Below are positions 1 to 10,479 of a stretch of DNA of 37,096 nucleotides, in pieces (the first letter of the stretch is position 1; the number at the start of each line of letters is the position of its first letter). Under the pieces are notes generated by a model. That model saw only the letters and a list, made by a program, of their open reading frames with translations, was not told where the DNA came from and searched no databases. This stretch comes from Porphyra umbilicalis. Its lineage: Eukaryota; Rhodophyta; Bangiophyceae; Bangiales; Bangiaceae. A program made the position numbers and the translations under genes. The stretch covers positions 1 through 37,096 of the forward strand of contig KV919262.1 of NCBI GenBank assembly GCA_002049455.2, written 5' to 3'.

Positions 1-1
1 C

Positions 2-1924
2 CCCCTGCTCACGGCGGTGCGGTCGCGGATGGGCTATGAAGCCATGACGCTCATCCAAGCGGAGAGCATCCCCGTCTCCCTCCGTGGGGGGGACGTGCTG
101 TGCAAGGCCAAGACGGGGAGCGGCAAGACGCTCGCGTTTTTGCTGCCGGCCCTCCACCGGGCGTTGACCGACGCGCCTGCGGGGGGGGGCGGCGGCGGCG
201 GCGGTCGCGCCGTCGTCCCCGTCCTCGTCGTGTCGCCGACGCGGGAGCTCGCGCAGCAGATTGCGGCCGAGGCGGCGGTGCTGCTGTCGACGACGCGCGC
301 CGCCGACGGCGCCGGCCCCGCCGTGCAGTGTGTGGTGGGGGGCACCAACGTGCGGGCGGACCGCGCGGCGCTGCGGCGGCGCATGCCCCTCGTCCTCGTC
401 GGCACGCCCGGGCGGCTCAATGACCACCTGCAAAGCCACGAGACGGGCCTCAGCGCCGCCCTCCGCGGCCTCACGTCCTTGGTGTTTGACGAGGCGGACC
501 AGCTGCTCGATATGGGCTTTCGGCCGGCCATTGAGCAGCTGCTGGCGGGGTTGCCGCCCAAGGGCACCCGCCAGACGCTCCTCTTCTCCGCAACGATGCC
601 CAAGGACGTGCGGTCCATGGTCGCCCTCGCCCTCCGCCCCGACTATACGACCGTGGATTGCGTCGGCGAAGCCGAGGCGACCAACGTGCACGTGACGCAG
701 GCGTTTGCGGTCGTGCCGATCGTGCACCAGCTGCCCGCCCTGCTCGCGGCGCTGCGGTCGGCGCGGCGGGAGCACCCCGACACCTTCAAAGTCATTGTCT
801 TTTTCACCACCGCGCGCATGACGCAGCTGGCGGCGGCGCTCTTCACCGACCTCGGCTTGCCCGTCCTGGAAATCCACAGCCGCAAGTCGCAGGGCGCCCG
901 CGCGGCGGTCGCGCGCACCTTTGCGGCAGGCGCGCGCATGGTGCTCTTCACGTCAGACGTGTCGGCGCGCGGCGTGGATTACGACGACGTGACGCACGTC
1001 ATTCAAGTCGGGTGCCCGTCCGACGCGGCGCAGTACGTGCACCGGCTGGGGCGGACGGGGCGGGCGGGCAAGGCCGGCGCGGGGCTGCTGCTGTTGGCCG
1101 ACTTTGAGGCGCCCTTCCTCGCCGCCCTCGCCGCCCTGCCCGTCGGTCGGCTGCCGGCTGGGGGGCTCCCGCCGCCGGCCGACTTGCAAGCGACGGCGGG
1201 CGAGATGGCGGCGGCGGTGGCGGCCATGCCCGACGCCACCGCGGCGGCGGCGTATCAGGCGTGGCTCGGCTTTTACGCGATGGGCCTCAAGCGGTTTGGG
1301 TGGTCGAAGACGCAGCTCGTCGCGCACGCCAACGCGTGGTATGGGGACGTGTGCGGGCGCCCGCGGGCGCCGCCGTTGCTCGCGCGGACGGTCGGCAAGA
1401 TGGGGTTGAAGGGCACCCCGGGGTTGGTTGTGGAGGGGGGGGGGGGGGGGGGGGGGCGTGGGGGGGGGGGGGCGGGGGGCGCGGCGGCCGCGGCGGCGGC
1501 CGTGGGGGTGGGGGGGGCAGGGGGGCAGGGGGGGGGGGGGGGGGCGGCGCTGAGCACAGGGCGATGGGGATGGTCGCAGCCCTATGCCGGCCGACGGGGG
1601 TTTGGCTCGCATCGCCGCAGCGGTCGACGCACGGAGGCGCCGGCATGCCCGTCGTGGAGACGCTTGGCCATTTGGATGGCCCCCCTGCCACGCGTGCCAA
1701 CCCTAGTGTGCCCGGAGCGGCGGCTTTTGGGCGCGCGCCCCTTTGGGGTGACGGGCAGCGTCCACGCCGAGGGGGCAAGCGGGCGGGCAGCCTGCACCTG
1801 TGGACGGGGGAGGCTGAGAAAGTGCCGCTCAAGGGCCTTGCGGAGCGGCAGCAGCCGCTCACTGAGCGCGGCTTGGGAGCGGAACCGCTGCACGCTGGCC
1901 AGTGGCCAGCGCCGCAGCTTTTGA
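2..1924 (+). CDS. DEAD-box ATP-dependent RNA helicase, MSS116/RH31-like (5' partial)
   Basis: ATP-dependent RNA unwinding or remodelling enzyme of helicase superfamily 2. The frame is open to the window edge, so the N-terminus is missing; residues below are numbered from the GTG at 17. Motifs in order: Q-motif Gln14, Walker A AKTGSGKT (31-38), PTRELAQQ, TPGR, DEAD (about 158-161), SAT (about 191-193), SARGVD, and HRLGRTGRAG (about 342). After the second RecA-like domain, the tail YQAWLGFY...GKMGLKGTPGL resembles the C-terminal extension of MSS116 and plant RH26/RH31 helicases, which usually work in organelle RNA splicing or folding; organelle location is inference. Past about position 1430 the frame enters a 22-G run (1435-1456) and Gly/Ala-rich sequence, then unremarkable residues to the stop at 1924. 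The true C-terminus may therefore lie nearer 1430-1560, or the G run may hide a frameshift. Confidence 0.9.
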   Translation, partial: PLLTAVRSRMGYEAMTLIQAESIPVSLRGGDVLCKAKTGSGKTLAFLLPALHRALTDAPAGGGGGGGGRAVVPVLVVSPTRELAQQIAAEAAVLLSTTRAADGAGPAVQCVVGGTNVRADRAALRRRMPLVLVGTPGRLNDHLQSHETGLSAALRGLTSLVFDEADQLLDMGFRPAIEQLLAGLPPKGTRQTLLFSATMPKDVRSMVALALRPDYTTVDCVGEAEATNVHVTQAFAVVPIVHQLPALLAALRSARREHPDTFKVIVFFTTARMTQLAAALFTDLGLPVLEIHSRKSQGARAAVARTFAAGARMVLFTSDVSARGVDYDDVTHVIQVGCPSDAAQYVHRLGRTGRAGKAGAGLLLLADFEAPFLAALAALPVGRLPAGGLPPPADLQATAGEMAAAVAAMPDATAAAAYQAWLGFYAMGLKRFGWSKTQLVAHANAWYGDVCGRPRAPPLLARTVGKMGLKGTPGLVVEGGGGGGGRGGGGAGGAAAAAAAVGVGGAGGQGGGGGAALSTGRWGWSQPYAGRRGFGSHRRSGRRTEAPACPSWRRLAIWMAPLPRVPTLVCPERRLLGARPFGVTGSVHAEGASGRAACTCGRGRLRKCRSRALRSGSSRSLSAAWERNRCTLASGQRRSF

Positions 1925-2718
1925 GTGTGTCTCGCAGGCGGTCGTGGGTTCTCGTGACGTTGCGACCGCGTGGGGTCATCCGGGGGGCGGCACCACCGCT
2001 GGCTCCCCCAGCATACCGATGGGTCGGACAGCCACTGCCTGGGCCCTCTCTCCTTCGGGGATGTGCCGTGTATGGCCGCACCCCACCGGGCCGGCTTGTG
2101 TTGGGGGTTACTCTCGCAGCGTCTGTTCGGCGACGCGCACTATACTGCAGAGGGGCCGTTTAGTGGCCCCGGGAGCGGCTACTGCAGCGGCAACGTCGCA
2201 GGAACCACGCGCTTGTGTGCCGCGGGTCAGGAAGGACCGAGGAGGCACGGTGGGGAACTGCAGGTATCTTCTTCGCCTGCATGGCGCGAAGAGGTGGCCG
2301 TTTGCGCCCAGGGCAGGCGGTGAACGGCACCGCCGTCCCCGCCGAGCCTGTCAAGCAGACCATTCACTGGAGAGACAGCTCGAGCGCACGGGTTCTCGCG
2401 GCTGCACCGCGGCTGTGGCGACAACAAACGAGCGAACCGCGCGAGTGCTCTCTCTGCGCTTGAATTCGTTCTTGTTCCGTCATTAGGGCTGCTCTCGAAG
2501 CATACTTAACTCTCGTAGATCATTTTCTCGGCTATTGCTTAGTGTCAGTTGATTTGCATGCCGTTTAAGTCGTTGATCCTGGTGGACGAGACAGTGCCTG
2601 GTGTGGAGGAGGCTTTCTTTCTGGCACCAATCGACGGGTTGCCGTCGATGGCAACCGCACCGGCCGCATCGCTGGCCCTGGGCTCCATCCCGGTAACCGT
2701 CCCCACCACGCGGCCGCC
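1925..2718. other. intergenic spacer between helicase and cytidylyltransferase
   Basis: I see no supportable gene here. Open frames on both strands are short and have no recognisable motifs. Base composition drops toward AT around 2460-2560, which is where a promoter and 5' leader of the downstream gene would be expected, but I see no clear TATA element. Confidence 0.5.
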
Positions 2719-4302
2719 ATGGACGTGACGACCGTCACCGTCGACAGCGGGGGTGCCTCGGTCACTTCCAACTCTGCCACCGTCTACTATGTGTTGGACG
2801 CGCTGGTTGCAGCGCGCGTCGTATATGGGTGCGTCAAGAGCTACTTCCGCGCCAAGTTTGCTCGCCAAGCCAAGGAGGAGGCCGCCCGGGCGCCCCGCAA
2901 ACCCGTCCGCGTGTACATGGATGGGTGCTTTGACATGATGCACTTTGGGCATGCCAACGCGCTGCGGCAGGCCAAGGCGCTCGGCGACGTGCTCGTCGTC
3001 GGCATCAACCCGACGGTGGAGATTATGGCGCACAAGGGGCCCCCCGTCATGACTGACCACGAGCGGCTGATGGCAGTGGAGAGTGTCAAGTGGGTGGACG
3101 AGGTGCTGGTGGACGTGCCGTACGAGGTCACCTCGGAGTTCCTCGACAAGCTGATTACCGAGCATCAGATTGACTTTATCGTCCACGGCGACGACCCGTG
3201 TATCGGTAAGGACGGGCAGGATGTGTATGCGGCGGTTAAGGCGCAGGGCCGCTTCCGGACGGTCAAGCGCACGGAGGGGGTGTCGTCGACCGACATTGTC
3301 GGGCGCATGCTCCTGTGCACGCGGGACCATCACCTGGACGCGTCGGGTGACCCAATGTCCCCGCCTCTGCCGTCACACTCGGTAACGAGCACGCCGGTGC
3401 TTGCCTCGTCATTGCCGCCCCTGCGGCTGGACGCGTCACCGGCGTTGACCACCGCCTCCCTGTGCGCGTCGGAGGACCCAAACGAGGACACGCGGAGCGA
3501 GCGGGCCGAGATCTCGGAAGCCGCCCGCGTCGCCAAGGCCACCTGGGAGCGGCGGGAGCGTGAGGCGGTGGGCGGGGCCAACGGATTCCCCACACGCTCC
3601 CCGTCCGTCTCGTCGGCGCAGCCATCGGTGGCGCGGCAACCGTCGTTGACGGGGGAGGCCAAGGAGGAGGAGGTGAGGCAGCTGGCCGAAGGCCGCGGCA
3701 AGGACCAGCCCTTCACGCGGGTGTCGACCTTCCTCCCCACCACCCGCCGGCTGATCCAGTTTGCGGGCGGCGGGCGGGCGCTCCAGCCCGGCGACCGCGT
3801 CGTGTACATTGACGGCGCCTTTGACATGTTCCACTGCGGGCACATTGAGACGCTGCAGGCGGCGCGGGCGCTCGGGGACTTTCTGCTGGTGGGCATCCAC
3901 GACGATGCGACGGTCAACGCCCACAAGGGCCGAAACTTCCCCATCATGAACCTCCACGAACGGACGCTGTCCGTGCTGTCGTGCAAATTTGTCGACGAGG
4001 TGATCATTGGCGCCCCGTGGGCGGTGACGGAGGACATGGTGCGGACGATGAACATCAGCTTGGTCGTCCACGGCAGCCACTTTGACGGGGAGCAGCTCGG
4101 CACGGAAGTCGGCCTGGACGCGTACAGCGTGCCCAAGGAGCTCGGCATCTACCAGGAGGTGCCGTCCAAGAGCGACTTGACGGTCATGGGCATCCTCGAC
4201 CGCATCGTGTCCAACCGGGAGTCGTATCTGAAGCGCAACAGCAAGAAGACCAAGCAGGAGGCCAAGTACCTCCACGCCAAGCAGTACGTGCAAGAGTTGT
4301 AG
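2719..4302 (+). CDS. PECT1: ethanolamine-phosphate cytidylyltransferase
   Basis: Converts CTP and phosphoethanolamine to CDP-ethanolamine, the rate-setting step of the Kennedy pathway to phosphatidylethanolamine. The 527-residue protein has two cytidylyltransferase domains in tandem, as PCYT2/PECT1 enzymes do. Domain 1 starts near residue 64 (YMDGCFDMMHFGH, HxGH at 75-78) and carries RTEGVSSTDI near 184. Domain 2 starts near 361 (YIDGAFDMFHCGH, HxGH at 372-375) and ends with SKSDLT and a basic/acidic helical tail. The linker (about 205-340) is low-complexity and Ser-rich. Residues about 22-43 form a hydrophobic segment before the first catalytic domain, like the N-terminal anchor of plant PECT1, which sits on the mitochondrial outer membrane; location here is inferred. 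The start is chosen because the ATG lies in GCCGCCATGG, an ideal Kozak context. No intron is needed. It converges with the ARL-like gene downstream. Confidence 0.95.
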   Translation: MDVTTVTVDSGGASVTSNSATVYYVLDALVAARVVYGCVKSYFRAKFARQAKEEAARAPRKPVRVYMDGCFDMMHFGHANALRQAKALGDVLVVGINPTVEIMAHKGPPVMTDHERLMAVESVKWVDEVLVDVPYEVTSEFLDKLITEHQIDFIVHGDDPCIGKDGQDVYAAVKAQGRFRTVKRTEGVSSTDIVGRMLLCTRDHHLDASGDPMSPPLPSHSVTSTPVLASSLPPLRLDASPALTTASLCASEDPNEDTRSERAEISEAARVAKATWERREREAVGGANGFPTRSPSVSSAQPSVARQPSLTGEAKEEEVRQLAEGRGKDQPFTRVSTFLPTTRRLIQFAGGGRALQPGDRVVYIDGAFDMFHCGHIETLQAARALGDFLLVGIHDDATVNAHKGRNFPIMNLHERTLSVLSCKFVDEVIIGAPWAVTEDMVRTMNISLVVHGSHFDGEQLGTEVGLDAYSVPKELGIYQEVPSKSDLTVMGILDRIVSNRESYLKRNSKKTKQEAKYLHAKQYVQEL

Positions 4303-5304
4303 GGCGCCGGCGACCAGCTGGCGCGTGCAACAGCAGCGGCACATTGGCCGCTCCCCGGGGAGGGGCCGTCGCGTCTCGCGCTCCACCGCTGCCGTGTGGG
4401 CGGCGGGGAGCTGCTGGGGCGCCCAGCGGCGGGCTACGAAGCCGGCGCATTTTTCGCGCACGGGTTGGTGGTTGTCGCGGGGTGTGGGGCGGGTTGGGGG
4501 GGTGGGGGACGTTGCACGCCGATACCCCAGCAGGCCCGGGGGCGGGGAGGAGCACGGCGCCTCTCGTCGCCGGCTGGACCGTCGCAACGGCTGCGGGCGC
4601 GGCCCATGGCGATGCGGGCGCCGCGCTGGGTGGCGTGGCGGCTGACCTGCGGGTACCCCTGTGCTGCGTGTGCTTGTTGGAGCGGACGCACGGCACGCTG
4701 GTTGTACGGAGGGCGGGTGCGAGCGAGCACCGCGGTCGGTCCGGGCCGGCGCTGCACGCTCTCTGTTGGACTGTGGGTGTGTGGCGAGGGGGCGCCCACG
4801 GAGCTCGACGGAGGGAGCGTGTAACACTAGGATGGTCGTGCCGCGACGGCGGGACGCAGGGCGATACTTTTTTTCTCCACGGGCCGCACCCACAAGGCCA
4901 GTGCGTCCTTGTCGGCGCCGCCGCACCGATTTGCATGAAGGTACCCCTCCACGCGCGGCTTGCGGGCAGGGGGCGCAGGTGGGCGTGCCGCCGCATCCCG
5001 CCTCGCAAGCCGACTCGCGCCCCGCGACGGTCGAATGCCAAAGCCGTAGGGGCCCCCTCCCAAAGCGCGGCAAAACACATGGCGCGCGCCTCTGGCGGGG
5101 TGCACGCTGCGGAGCCATCTCGTCGGCGGGCACCCGCTCCCCTCCGACCTCCGCCCCGAGGTGCACTCGCACCTCGTCCTCCTTCTTGCACCCCCCACCG
5201 TCCCCCTTCCGTGGCGCGTCCGCCCCCTGCACCTCCGCGCCGCGGGTCCGACAGCCGAGGCAGTCCTCCCCCCCCCCCCCCCCCCCCTGCCCGCGGCCAC
5301 CCCC
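4303..5304. other. spacer between two convergent genes
   Basis: GC-rich spacer between the stop codons of the cytidylyltransferase and the minus-strand ARL-like gene. Long open frames exist on both strands, but they are Arg/Pro/Gly-rich by-products of composition with no motif. A run of 20 C (5268-5287) lies just past the ARL-like stop codon. It probably holds the 3' UTRs of both genes; no AATAAA-type signal stands out. Confidence 0.45.
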
Positions 5305-6272
5305 TCACATGGCCAACGACGATGCGCGCGCTCGCCGCACCTCTGCGGCGAGCAGCGCCAGCGTCCGCGGCACGCCCGCGTCGCCCCCCACCGTCGCGTC
5401 TACGGCCACCGCGTGCAGGGCGCGGACGGGCAAGTCGTCGACGCGCAGCCGCTGCACATAGTGGCCGGTGGGGGGCGGGCGCCCGCCCGGACCGCCCGTC
5501 GCGGGCACCCGGTTGATGACGAGGAGGAGGGGCACGTCAGGGAAGATGGTCGTCTTGGCCGCGCGGTCCCCAATGAAGAGGCGGCGGAGGTCCGTGGCGG
5601 CGGCGGGGAAGGTCGCGGCGTCAGACGCGTCGAGGACGTAGACGCTGCGGCGACAGACACAGGGAGGGGGGTGGGGGAGGGGCACCGGCCCGGGCAGCGC
5701 GCGCGACACGAGCCGAAGAAACGACAGCGTTCATTGGTCAGCACACTCGTCCACGCCGCTGCTTCTATCCCCCGACAACCCACGACACGGGACCGCCCGC
5801 GCAGCGTGCGCGCACGGGGCGGGCGGGCCGCCCCAGCGCGCGGCGCCACCAAGGAACAATAGCACACACAAACGTACACGGCGGTGGCGCTGAGCCCATT
5901 CTTCCGAAACAGCTCGTACATCCGGTCCAACTCGCCAACATCCATCAAGTCGAGCACCTGGTCCCCGACGGCGACGCGGCGGACCGTCACCCCCGCCGCG
6001 TCGGCGGCCGCGTCCTTGCCGCGCCCGCCGCGGGTCGGCCAAAAGCCGCCGCCGCCCCCATCACCCCCACCCCCACCACCACCGGCGCCACCGGCGCCGC
6101 CACCGCCACCGCCGCGCCCACTGGCGGCTTTGCCGCCGCCCGCCTCCACCGCCGCACCCGTCAAGGCGCGGAGGAGCGTCGTCGCGCCCGCCCCGGGTCG
6201 GCCGAGCAGCACCACCGACGCGGCGTCGGGGGGGGGCTTGCGCCCGCCCATGGTCGGCATGCAGGCGCCCAT
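5305..6272 (-). CDS. ARF/ARL-family GTPase homologue with degenerate nucleotide-binding motifs (2 exons)
   Basis: Exon 1 is 6272-5878 and exon 2 is 5644-5305; joined they give 244 residues. The fold signature is ARF/ARL: VVLLGRPGAGATT (24-32) at the P-loop, LMDVGELDR (109-117) where ARFs have WDVGGQ, then AVVYVLDASD and PLLLVINRVP (170-179). A Gly-rich insert (about 45-76) separates P-loop and switch I. The P-loop Lys is Ala30, the catalytic Gln is Leu115, and NKxD reads NRVP (176-179), so normal GTP binding and hydrolysis look impaired. The first ATG (ACCATGG context) gives MGAC, a candidate N-myristoylation plus palmitoylation signal that would put the protein on membranes. Two further in-frame ATGs (6260, 6251) follow, so the start is not certain. 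Such proteins usually act in vesicle or organelle trafficking; its own role is unknown. It is shorter on conserved residues than true ARFs, and an active divergent ARL is possible. Confidence 0.75.
5645..5877 (-). other. spliceosomal intron of the ARL-like gene
   Basis: On the minus strand the intron begins GTACGT and ends in a C/T-rich tract followed by GCCGCAG. Its 233 bp is not a multiple of three, and removing it joins the two ARF-like halves through a split Val codon into the conserved VVYVLDASD strand. This is the only intron I can support in the window. Confidence 0.8.
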
Positions 6273-8836
6273 GGTCGTGGGGGGGTCCCCCGCCGCCCGC
6301 CACCGCCGTCGGTCGCGCCCCACGCCAGTGGCGGCCGCGTCGCGAGTGGCCACGGGGGCAACGGGCGACCAGCGGGTGCCGGCACGGCGGGCGCCCCGCG
6401 ATCGGCGGTGCGGCACGGACCTGCGGCCGCCGCACGGCGCGGTGAGACGCCACAGGCCCCTGACAATGAGCACGCGACCGGGGAGAAAACGGTCGCGGGC
6501 GCAACGACGGGGTGCGTCGTTGTTGCCGTCCCAGGCGGCGCCGCGCTCACGCGGCACGCGTCGCTACCGCCGTCGAGCCACACGAACCGGCGCAGCGTCG
6601 CCGGTCCGCCGCGCCACAGCGCATGGCAATCGCCCAAGGTGGCAGGGCCGGTCGTGGACCGCCGGGCGGCACCGCGGGCAGCGTAGGCGGGCCGAGACGC
6701 AGGCTTGCGCCGCGGCAGCGTGGCACGCTGCCGCAGGCCGCCGACGGTGGGTCCATCTGGCCGCCGCGCCACCCGCCGCCGGGTGCGAGAGGGGGATTTG
6801 TGGCGCAGAGCCGCCGGCGACAGGTGGCGTCGGGGGGCGGTCGCGGCAGGCCGACCGACACTGGGTGGAACGGACGCACGCGGATGTCCTGATGGGCGAC
6901 GCGCGTCGGATTCTCCGGCGGCCACGCGCGCAACCATCCTATTTGCGGCACTGGCAGCGGGCGCGTCCGTCCAACAGTCCACTGTACTGTGCGCGGGCGT
7001 CCGCCACACGCCTCCGCGTCGTCCTCAGTCCGAGACGAGTGACCGGTTGCACCCGTGCTCGACGCGGAGGCGTCGAGTAGCCAATGGCTGTGGGAAATCT
7101 GGACCGGCCGTCAAGCTCAGAGGACCCGCTGATGGGTGATCGCCACGTGTAGAGCCGACGACGGCGTGGCAGCGGCGCTTCCTTGCGGGGGCGGGCTCAC
7201 ACCCCGTACGTCTACGGCGTGGCCGCTTCCTCCGTTGTCCGCGGTGGGTCACACCACTTTCCCAGATGCCAGCAACATCTTGTATTGCTCGGAGACGCTG
7301 TTTTTTTGTCTTGCAAAATCTCATCCGACGGCAACAGAGGGGCGCACCCGACGCCTCCAACGCAGAGGTGTGAGACCTCCGCGGAAGCCCTCACCCACGA
7401 TACGTTTTCTGCTCCGACTTGGCCACGGAAACTGGAACGAAGCGAGAGTGTTGTGCATGTGCGCGGCGGCTGAAATCCCTGTGCTGCACCCCAGTCGTTG
7501 CCCATCCGGGGCGGCGTGAGGTCCTGACAACAGGGGTGCGTCGGCAGAGGACGGGGAGAGCGCGGCCGCTCCTCAGGAGCCTGCCAGTAGAAAACAAGCG
7601 GCCGCCATCGTGCAGTATCGCGACCCGCATGGAAGGCCCGTGCATCAGCGCGCGCTCGGCCGACAGCGCGTGGCCGCACCAACGTTGGGGCCGAGGACCC
7701 CAGTACGACCAGCTGGCCGGTTCTGCCCACGGCGCATGGCACGTATGCTGCTGGGCGCTCAAAGGCGCTGCTCCGCCTGGAGATCCCACCACCCACCCTC
7801 CACCGCTTCCCCCCCTTTCCGCGCTTCCCCGTCCCGCCAGGCTGCTGCAGCCCTTCCCAAAGACGCCCCGACGGTGGAAGCCCGCGCGCGGTGGCTCCAG
7901 CTCCACGTCACCCCCATCTGGGCGACGACCTCGACCGCCCCCCGCTCTCTGTTTTTTTTTTTGCCAACGGCACCGCCGCGGGCGCCAGCATGACGTGCGG
8001 CGCTGGCCGTCTCGCCGCCGCCGCCGGCCGTCGGCCGCCCCACCGCCGGCCCCCACCGCCTCGCACCGCCAGCCATGGCGGGGGCGACTGCGGCCGACGC
8101 GGCGGCTACGGGCGTTCACCACCGCCCCCAGCCCGTCACCAGACCGACGGCGGGCCCGCGGCGGTCCCCGCGTCGGTGGCGTCGTGTTGGGCGACACGAC
8201 GGCGGTCGTTGGGGCAGACGTGGGCTGGGCGGCGGCAGCGGCGACCACCGCCGCCGGCGCACACGTGTGCAACCGCCGCGCAATGGCAGAGGCGGTGGCG
8301 GCGGCCGCCGCGGCGGCCGCCGCCGACAGTGTCACAGTGCACGCCCGCGGCGCGCGGGCGCGGCGGACAAGGGGCTTGCGGGGCATGGCTTTGGACGTCG
8401 CCCGCGCCCTGCAAAGGGGGCGGTTCCCGCGCACGCGCCAAGCATCCGCGATGGAGCACCGCCCCCGCGCTTGGGGGGATGAGATGCTACTTCAAAGGTA
8501 AAGAGATTGATAGTGAGGGGATGACCGCCGAGGCGGACGCCCCATTGACCCTCCTCCTGACCCTGCACATGCGGCGCTCCCGGTCGGGCGTCGGCACGCG
8601 CGCAAAGGGGCAAGGCGATAAACCCAAACGTACGGCGTGGGAGCAAGTGTGGGAGAGTGCCCCGTGGCGACACCCCGACACCCGCGCCCGTCCACACGGC
8701 GCCCGCGCGAGCGCCGCGGGGCTTGCCTCCCCCCCCACGCTCGACGCTCCCGCCGGGAGCCGCCCGCGCCCCTGCCGGCGCGAGCCCCACCACCGCCGAC
8801 GGCGCCGCCGGCGGGCACCCCCCCCCCCCGCCGCCG
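6273..8836. other. long GC-rich spacer, no supportable gene
   Basis: Upstream region of the ARL-like gene and downstream region of the Ala/Pro-rich gene. Overlapping long frames occur on both strands (for example minus-strand 7391-8434 and plus-strand 7891-9144). They are Arg/Ala/Pro/Gly-rich, have no recognisable domain, and several are equally open, as expected at this GC content. A T-run lies near 7952. A short Ala-rich N-terminal-like stretch on the minus strand around 8200-8390 could be an exon, but I cannot support it. Confidence 0.4.
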
Positions 8837-9300
8837 TCAATCCAACACAATCACCTCGGCGGCGGTCGACGCGCGTCCCCCCCCCCCCCCCCCCGCCCCA
8901 CGCCGCCCGCCACGGGCGGCCGGGACGGCACCGCAGCGGCGGCGGCGGCGGCCACCACCGCCGCCGCCACGACGGGCGCCGCCGCCAATGGCGCCGCGGC
9001 CGCGCCGTCGACCACCCCCGCCGCCGCCAAGAGCGCCTCGCCCCGCCGGCTGAGAGGCGGCGGCCACTGGCGGGGCGCCGCCCCCGCCGCCGCCGCCGCT
9101 GCCGCCGCCGCCATTGGCGTGGCGGGCACGTCGGGCGTGCGTGACGCTGCGGGGGGGCAGGCGCCCGTCACGGGCGGGCGCGCCGCCCGCGGCGGCGGCA
9201 CTGGCAGCGCCAGGGGCAACGGCACGCGAGCGCCCGGCGCGTGCGGTGGCGGTGCCGCCACCGCCGCCGCCGCTGCCGCCGCCGCCTCGGCCTTGACGGT

Positions 9301-9331
<31 letters not shown>

Positions 9332-9387
9332 AGTGGCGGTGCCGCCACCGCCGCCGCCGCTGCCGCCGCCGCCTCGGCCTTGACGGT

Positions 9388-9434
<47 letters not shown>

Positions 9435-9610
9435 TGGCGGCCGCGCCGCCCGTCGACCGGTGCGCAGCCGCCGCGGGCGTCACGGGCGAGCCGCCGAGCG
9501 GCGAGCCGCCCGCCCCCCCGACGCGCCGCCGCTTGGTCGGGGAGGCGTCCCCCCCGGCGGCGGCGCGGTGCGCGGCGCCGCGGCCGCGGCAGCAGCGATG
9601 GAGCGGGGCG

Positions 9611-9645
<35 letters not shown>

Positions 9646-10447
9646 CCACGCGGGCACGACCGACCCGTCGGGCGCCAACACCCCCCGGCGCACGAGCACC
9701 CGGCGCTCGCGGTAGCGCACGGCGACGCCCTCCCCCGCCAAATCGTCGCCCAAATCCACCTCGTAGACGGAGCGGCGGGGCACGGCGACCGCCGAGCCGG
9801 CGGCGGTGGCGAGCGACCGGTTTTTGACCGCGTCCCACTCGGGGAGGGCGCGGCGCGCCGCCGCCGCCGGCGCCGACGCGGGGGGGGCCGCCGACGGGCC
9901 CCGCCGCCGCGACGGGTAGCACGAGATGACGACGCAGCCGACCGCCGACGCGGCGGCGCCGTCGGCAGCAGTGACGACGGCTGCTGCTGCCGCCGTGCCG
10001 CTCGCCGGCGCGCCGGCGGCGGCGGCGGCGGCGGCAGAGGCGGCAGAGGCGGCGACGCCACCGCCGTCGGCAGCGGCCACAGTGCGGTCGCTGCGGAAGC
10101 GGCGGTACGCGTCGGCGCTGCCCCGCGCGTGCCGCATCCACCCGTGAAACGTGACGGGGCGGCCCGGGTCGGCGGGCGGCATAAAGTCAAACGCTTCCGT
10201 CTTGACGCCGTCCACGCGCAGCGCAACGCCAACGAGGTTGTACGGCCGCGGCAGGCGGTTGTAGAGGGCGTCGCGGGCGGCGCGGCCGGCGGGGACGGGG
10301 GCGGCGGCAACGTCAAACTCGTCGCCGGGCTCGAGCGTCGCGTACCAGCCCGCGTCGAGGCCGGCGGTCGCCGCCACGACGGGCGGGATGTAGTACAAGT
10401 CGGGGTAGCGGGGGGGGGGGGGGGGGGGGGGGGATGCCATGCCCCGA

Positions 10448-10479
<32 letters not shown>

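Noticed and set aside
4344..5516. Plus-strand 390-codon ORF between the convergent genes
   Set aside because: It overlaps exon 2 of the ARL-like gene in antisense and is composition-driven, with no motif.
7391..8434. Minus-strand 347-codon ORF
   Set aside because: Arg/Gly/Ala-rich with no domain; competing frames on the opposite strand are just as long.
8657..9715. Plus-strand ORF of 352 codons opposite the Ala/Pro-rich gene
   Set aside because: It mirrors low-complexity GC repeats and lacks the ordered segments, NLS and Kozak start seen on the minus strand.
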